A stretch of 64,000 nt of DNA, taken from assembly GCA_024509875.1 (NCBI GenBank), contig JAMPIV010017780.1, positions 124,001-188,000 of the forward strand. The letters are read 5' to 3'. How positions within the stretch are numbered: the stretch's first letter is position 1; each line of letters begins with the position of its first letter. The position numbers and the translations under genes were made by a program. The notes beneath the pieces were generated by a model, which was not told the origin of the DNA, searched no databases, and saw only the letters and a list, made by a program, of their open reading frames with translations. This document shows, piece by piece, positions 63,770 to 64,000 of the stretch. The stretch comes from Oreohelix idahoensis. Its lineage: Eukaryota > Mollusca > Gastropoda > Stylommatophora > Oreohelicidae.

Positions 63770-64000
63770 ATGAGAAAGGAAATGAAAAGAAAGAAAACAG
63801 AAGCGAAGTCCCCCAGGTTAAAGCAACTATATAGCGAACAGTCAAGATGTCCGGGTGACCAAGTCCATGTGTGGTGCCGAATGCTGGACTGATCATCGCC
63901 TCATTGTATCTAAACTTAAAATTCGTATCCAACCAGCCAGGCGCCCTCAGGGGAAGAAAACTCAAAAGAGGCTGGATGTCACCAAACTAAAGAAGACAAA
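63770..64000 (+). pseudogene. LINE A scrap joined to another LINE's endonuclease end
   Basis: 63770-63845 matches LINE A coding MRKEMKRKKTEAKSPRLKQL and the following SEQ. From about 63855 the sequence reads CGAECWTDHRLIVSKLKIRI, then the RRPQGKKTQKRLDV segment. This is the end of an endonuclease domain of a different LINE, which runs off the window edge. Confidence 0.7.

Overview
This is a stretch of an AT-rich animal genome. It is dominated by transposable elements and holds one recognisable host gene. Introns with GT/AG borders, tRNA-type SINEs, several LINE families, hAT, Tc1 and CACTA-like DNA transposons and Ty3/gypsy LTR elements all point to an invertebrate metazoan. The mix would fit a mollusc, but that is a guess from element style and cannot be proved here. 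Most short reading frames are shadows or relics.

Host gene: three exons on the + strand (28117-28561, 38693-38838, 40417-40510) splice in phase to encode a signal peptide and an NRF (nose resistant to fluoxetine) domain. This is the extracellular N-terminal half of an NRF-6-like acyltransferase-3 membrane protein. Its introns are swollen by insertions, and the membrane half is not seen in the window.

Layout. 0-1.6 kb: RNase H end of a LINE. 3.3-4.6 kb: internally deleted DNA transposon with a 6-bp target duplication. 4.75-9.1 kb: fragment of LINE family A, then a nearly intact LINE B. 9.8-11.5 kb: LINE with a restriction-like endonuclease, inserted in a foldback repeat. 12.8-18.3 kb: cluster of TIR MITEs, one carrying a hAT that itself carries a CACTA-like element. 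18.4-21.9 kb: the autonomous-type relative of the 3.3-kb element. 22.6-25.9 kb: full-length LINE A with a 13-bp target duplication. 26-28 kb: LINE relics with minisatellites. 28.7-29.9 kb: hAT with a perfect 8-bp target duplication. 30.9-37.8 kb: minus-strand LTR retrotransposon (LTR2) whose gag carries a coiled coil and an RRM-like domain. 41.1-50.7 kb: young LTR retrotransposon (LTR1) with integrase placed before reverse transcriptase (Gmr1-like order). 50.8-52.1 kb: second deleted 6-bp-duplication element. 52.4-60 kb: SINE, LINE and hAT-MITE relics. 60.5-62.0 kb: Tc1-like element. 63-64 kb: LINE fragments.

The most unusual items are the RRM-bearing gag of LTR2, the Gmr1-like domain order of LTR1, the assignment of an uncharacterised transposase-like protein to a CACTG/CAGTG-ended element with TTA duplications, the 6-bp target duplications of the hAT-like family, and a set of minisatellites that each grew from a single-copy segment of a transposon or of the host gene's splice donor. 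All boundaries and homologies were read by eye. No alignment or database search was run.
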